A stretch of 5,290 bases of DNA from an uncultured Clostridia bacterium (GTDB taxonomy: Bacteria > Bacillota > Clostridia > Oscillospirales > CAG-272), in assembly GCA_905235755.1 (NCBI GenBank), contig CAJONA010000091.1:1-5290 (forward strand). The letters are read 5' to 3'. Of the stretch, positions 5,165-5,290 are shown piece by piece (positions within the stretch are counted from its first letter, which is position 1; each line of letters starts with the position of its first letter). Below the pieces are notes generated by a model that ran no database searches, was not told where the DNA came from, and saw nothing but the letters and a program-made list of their open reading frames with translations. The position numbers were made by a program, and so were the translations under genes.

Positions 5165-5290
5165 TAAAAGAAGCAGACAAGCGTGCCGCTTGAGCGCTTA
5201 ATGAGTGCAGACAAAACCGTAAATATACTGCCGTTTGCCCTCGCCTGAAACGTCGTCGCACCGCTCCTTTGGTTTCTAAATTTTGCTCCG

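Larger units (their letters stand above)
5098..5176. repeat. Compound palindromic element (outer arms with two inner hairpins)
   Basis: The arms CTGCTT (5098-5103) and AAGCAG (5171-5176) are complementary, and pairing extends inward to nine pairs with one G-T wobble. Between them lie two independent hairpins, at 5111-5124 and 5136-5164. Folded, this would be a three-way junction in RNA or a branched cruciform in DNA. Such compact folded intergenic units resemble REP- or MITE-type elements, or a structured transcript; the sequence alone does not decide. Confidence 0.45.
5072..5290. other. Non-coding region after the operon
   Basis: These 219 bases contain no frame that looks like a protein: the only long open frame, on the minus strand, runs through the terminator and several palindromes and reads as low-complexity Arg/Ser-rich sequence. 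The left half (to about 5192) is dense in inverted and direct repeats, described separately. The right half (about 5193-5290) has no strong hairpin; it contains a TATACT (5224-5229) without a matching -35 box. No tRNA, CRISPR repeat or insertion-sequence end is recognised. It may be the edge of an intergenic repeat family or the leader of a gene beyond the window. Confidence 0.7.

Noticed and set aside
5190..5229. A sigma-70 type promoter from TTGAGC (5190) with TATACT (5224)
   Set aside because: The boxes are 28 bases apart, far beyond the usual 16-18, and no better -35 lies at the right distance from TATACT. No gene start is visible downstream in the window.
4935..5261. A 108-residue minus-strand frame over the hisI end and the tail, possibly a small membrane protein
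   Set aside because: It reads through the intrinsic terminator and all the palindromes. Its hydrophobic end is the antisense of HisE helix codons, and the N-terminal part is Arg-rich low complexity.

Overview
The window is the distal part of a bacterial histidine biosynthesis operon, read left to right on the + strand, followed by its terminator and a short non-coding tail. The order is hisD (3' half only), hisC, hisB, hisH, hisA, hisF and hisI(E). All seven reading frames are intact within the window, and the motifs that define each family can be read directly. The minus-strand open frames are shadows of these genes.

The organism is most likely an anaerobic Clostridia-type Firmicute, perhaps an uncultured Oscillospirales or Christensenellales-like gut bacterium. 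The reasons are strong AGGAGG-type ribosome binding sites, tight gene packing, the Firmicutes-style order D-C-B-H-A-F-IE, a monofunctional HisB, a fused HisIE, and moderate GC with frequent ATA isoleucine codons. This placement is an inference from style, not from a marker gene.

Layout: bases 1-654 hold the C-terminal half of histidinol dehydrogenase. Bases 651-1721 encode histidinol-phosphate aminotransferase, 1714-2295 imidazoleglycerol-phosphate dehydratase, 2302-2913 and 3631-4389 the two subunits of IGP synthase (HisH glutaminase and HisF cyclase), 2918-3634 the ProFAR isomerase HisA, and 4399-5046 the fused PR-AMP cyclohydrolase/PR-ATP pyrophosphohydrolase HisIE. Junctions run from an 8-base overlap to a 9-base gap, so translation is probably coupled along the message. 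A GAAA-loop intrinsic terminator starts inside the hisI stop codon (5045-5071). The last 219 bases hold no credible gene but several interlocking inverted repeats.

Together the genes cover steps 2 to 10 of the pathway except histidinol phosphatase. HisIE hydrolyses PR-ATP and opens the ring, HisA isomerises, HisHF makes IGP and AICAR, HisB dehydrates, HisC transaminates, and HisD oxidises histidinol to histidine. HisG (with or without HisZ) is expected upstream of the window. The phosphatase must be supplied elsewhere, because HisB lacks that domain.

I see no novel defence, mobile or secondary-metabolite system here. The points worth a second look are a His-to-Asn change at a near-invariant HisD position, smaller active-site-proximal changes in HisF and HisI, the lack of a ribosome binding site before hisH, and the structured DNA after the terminator.
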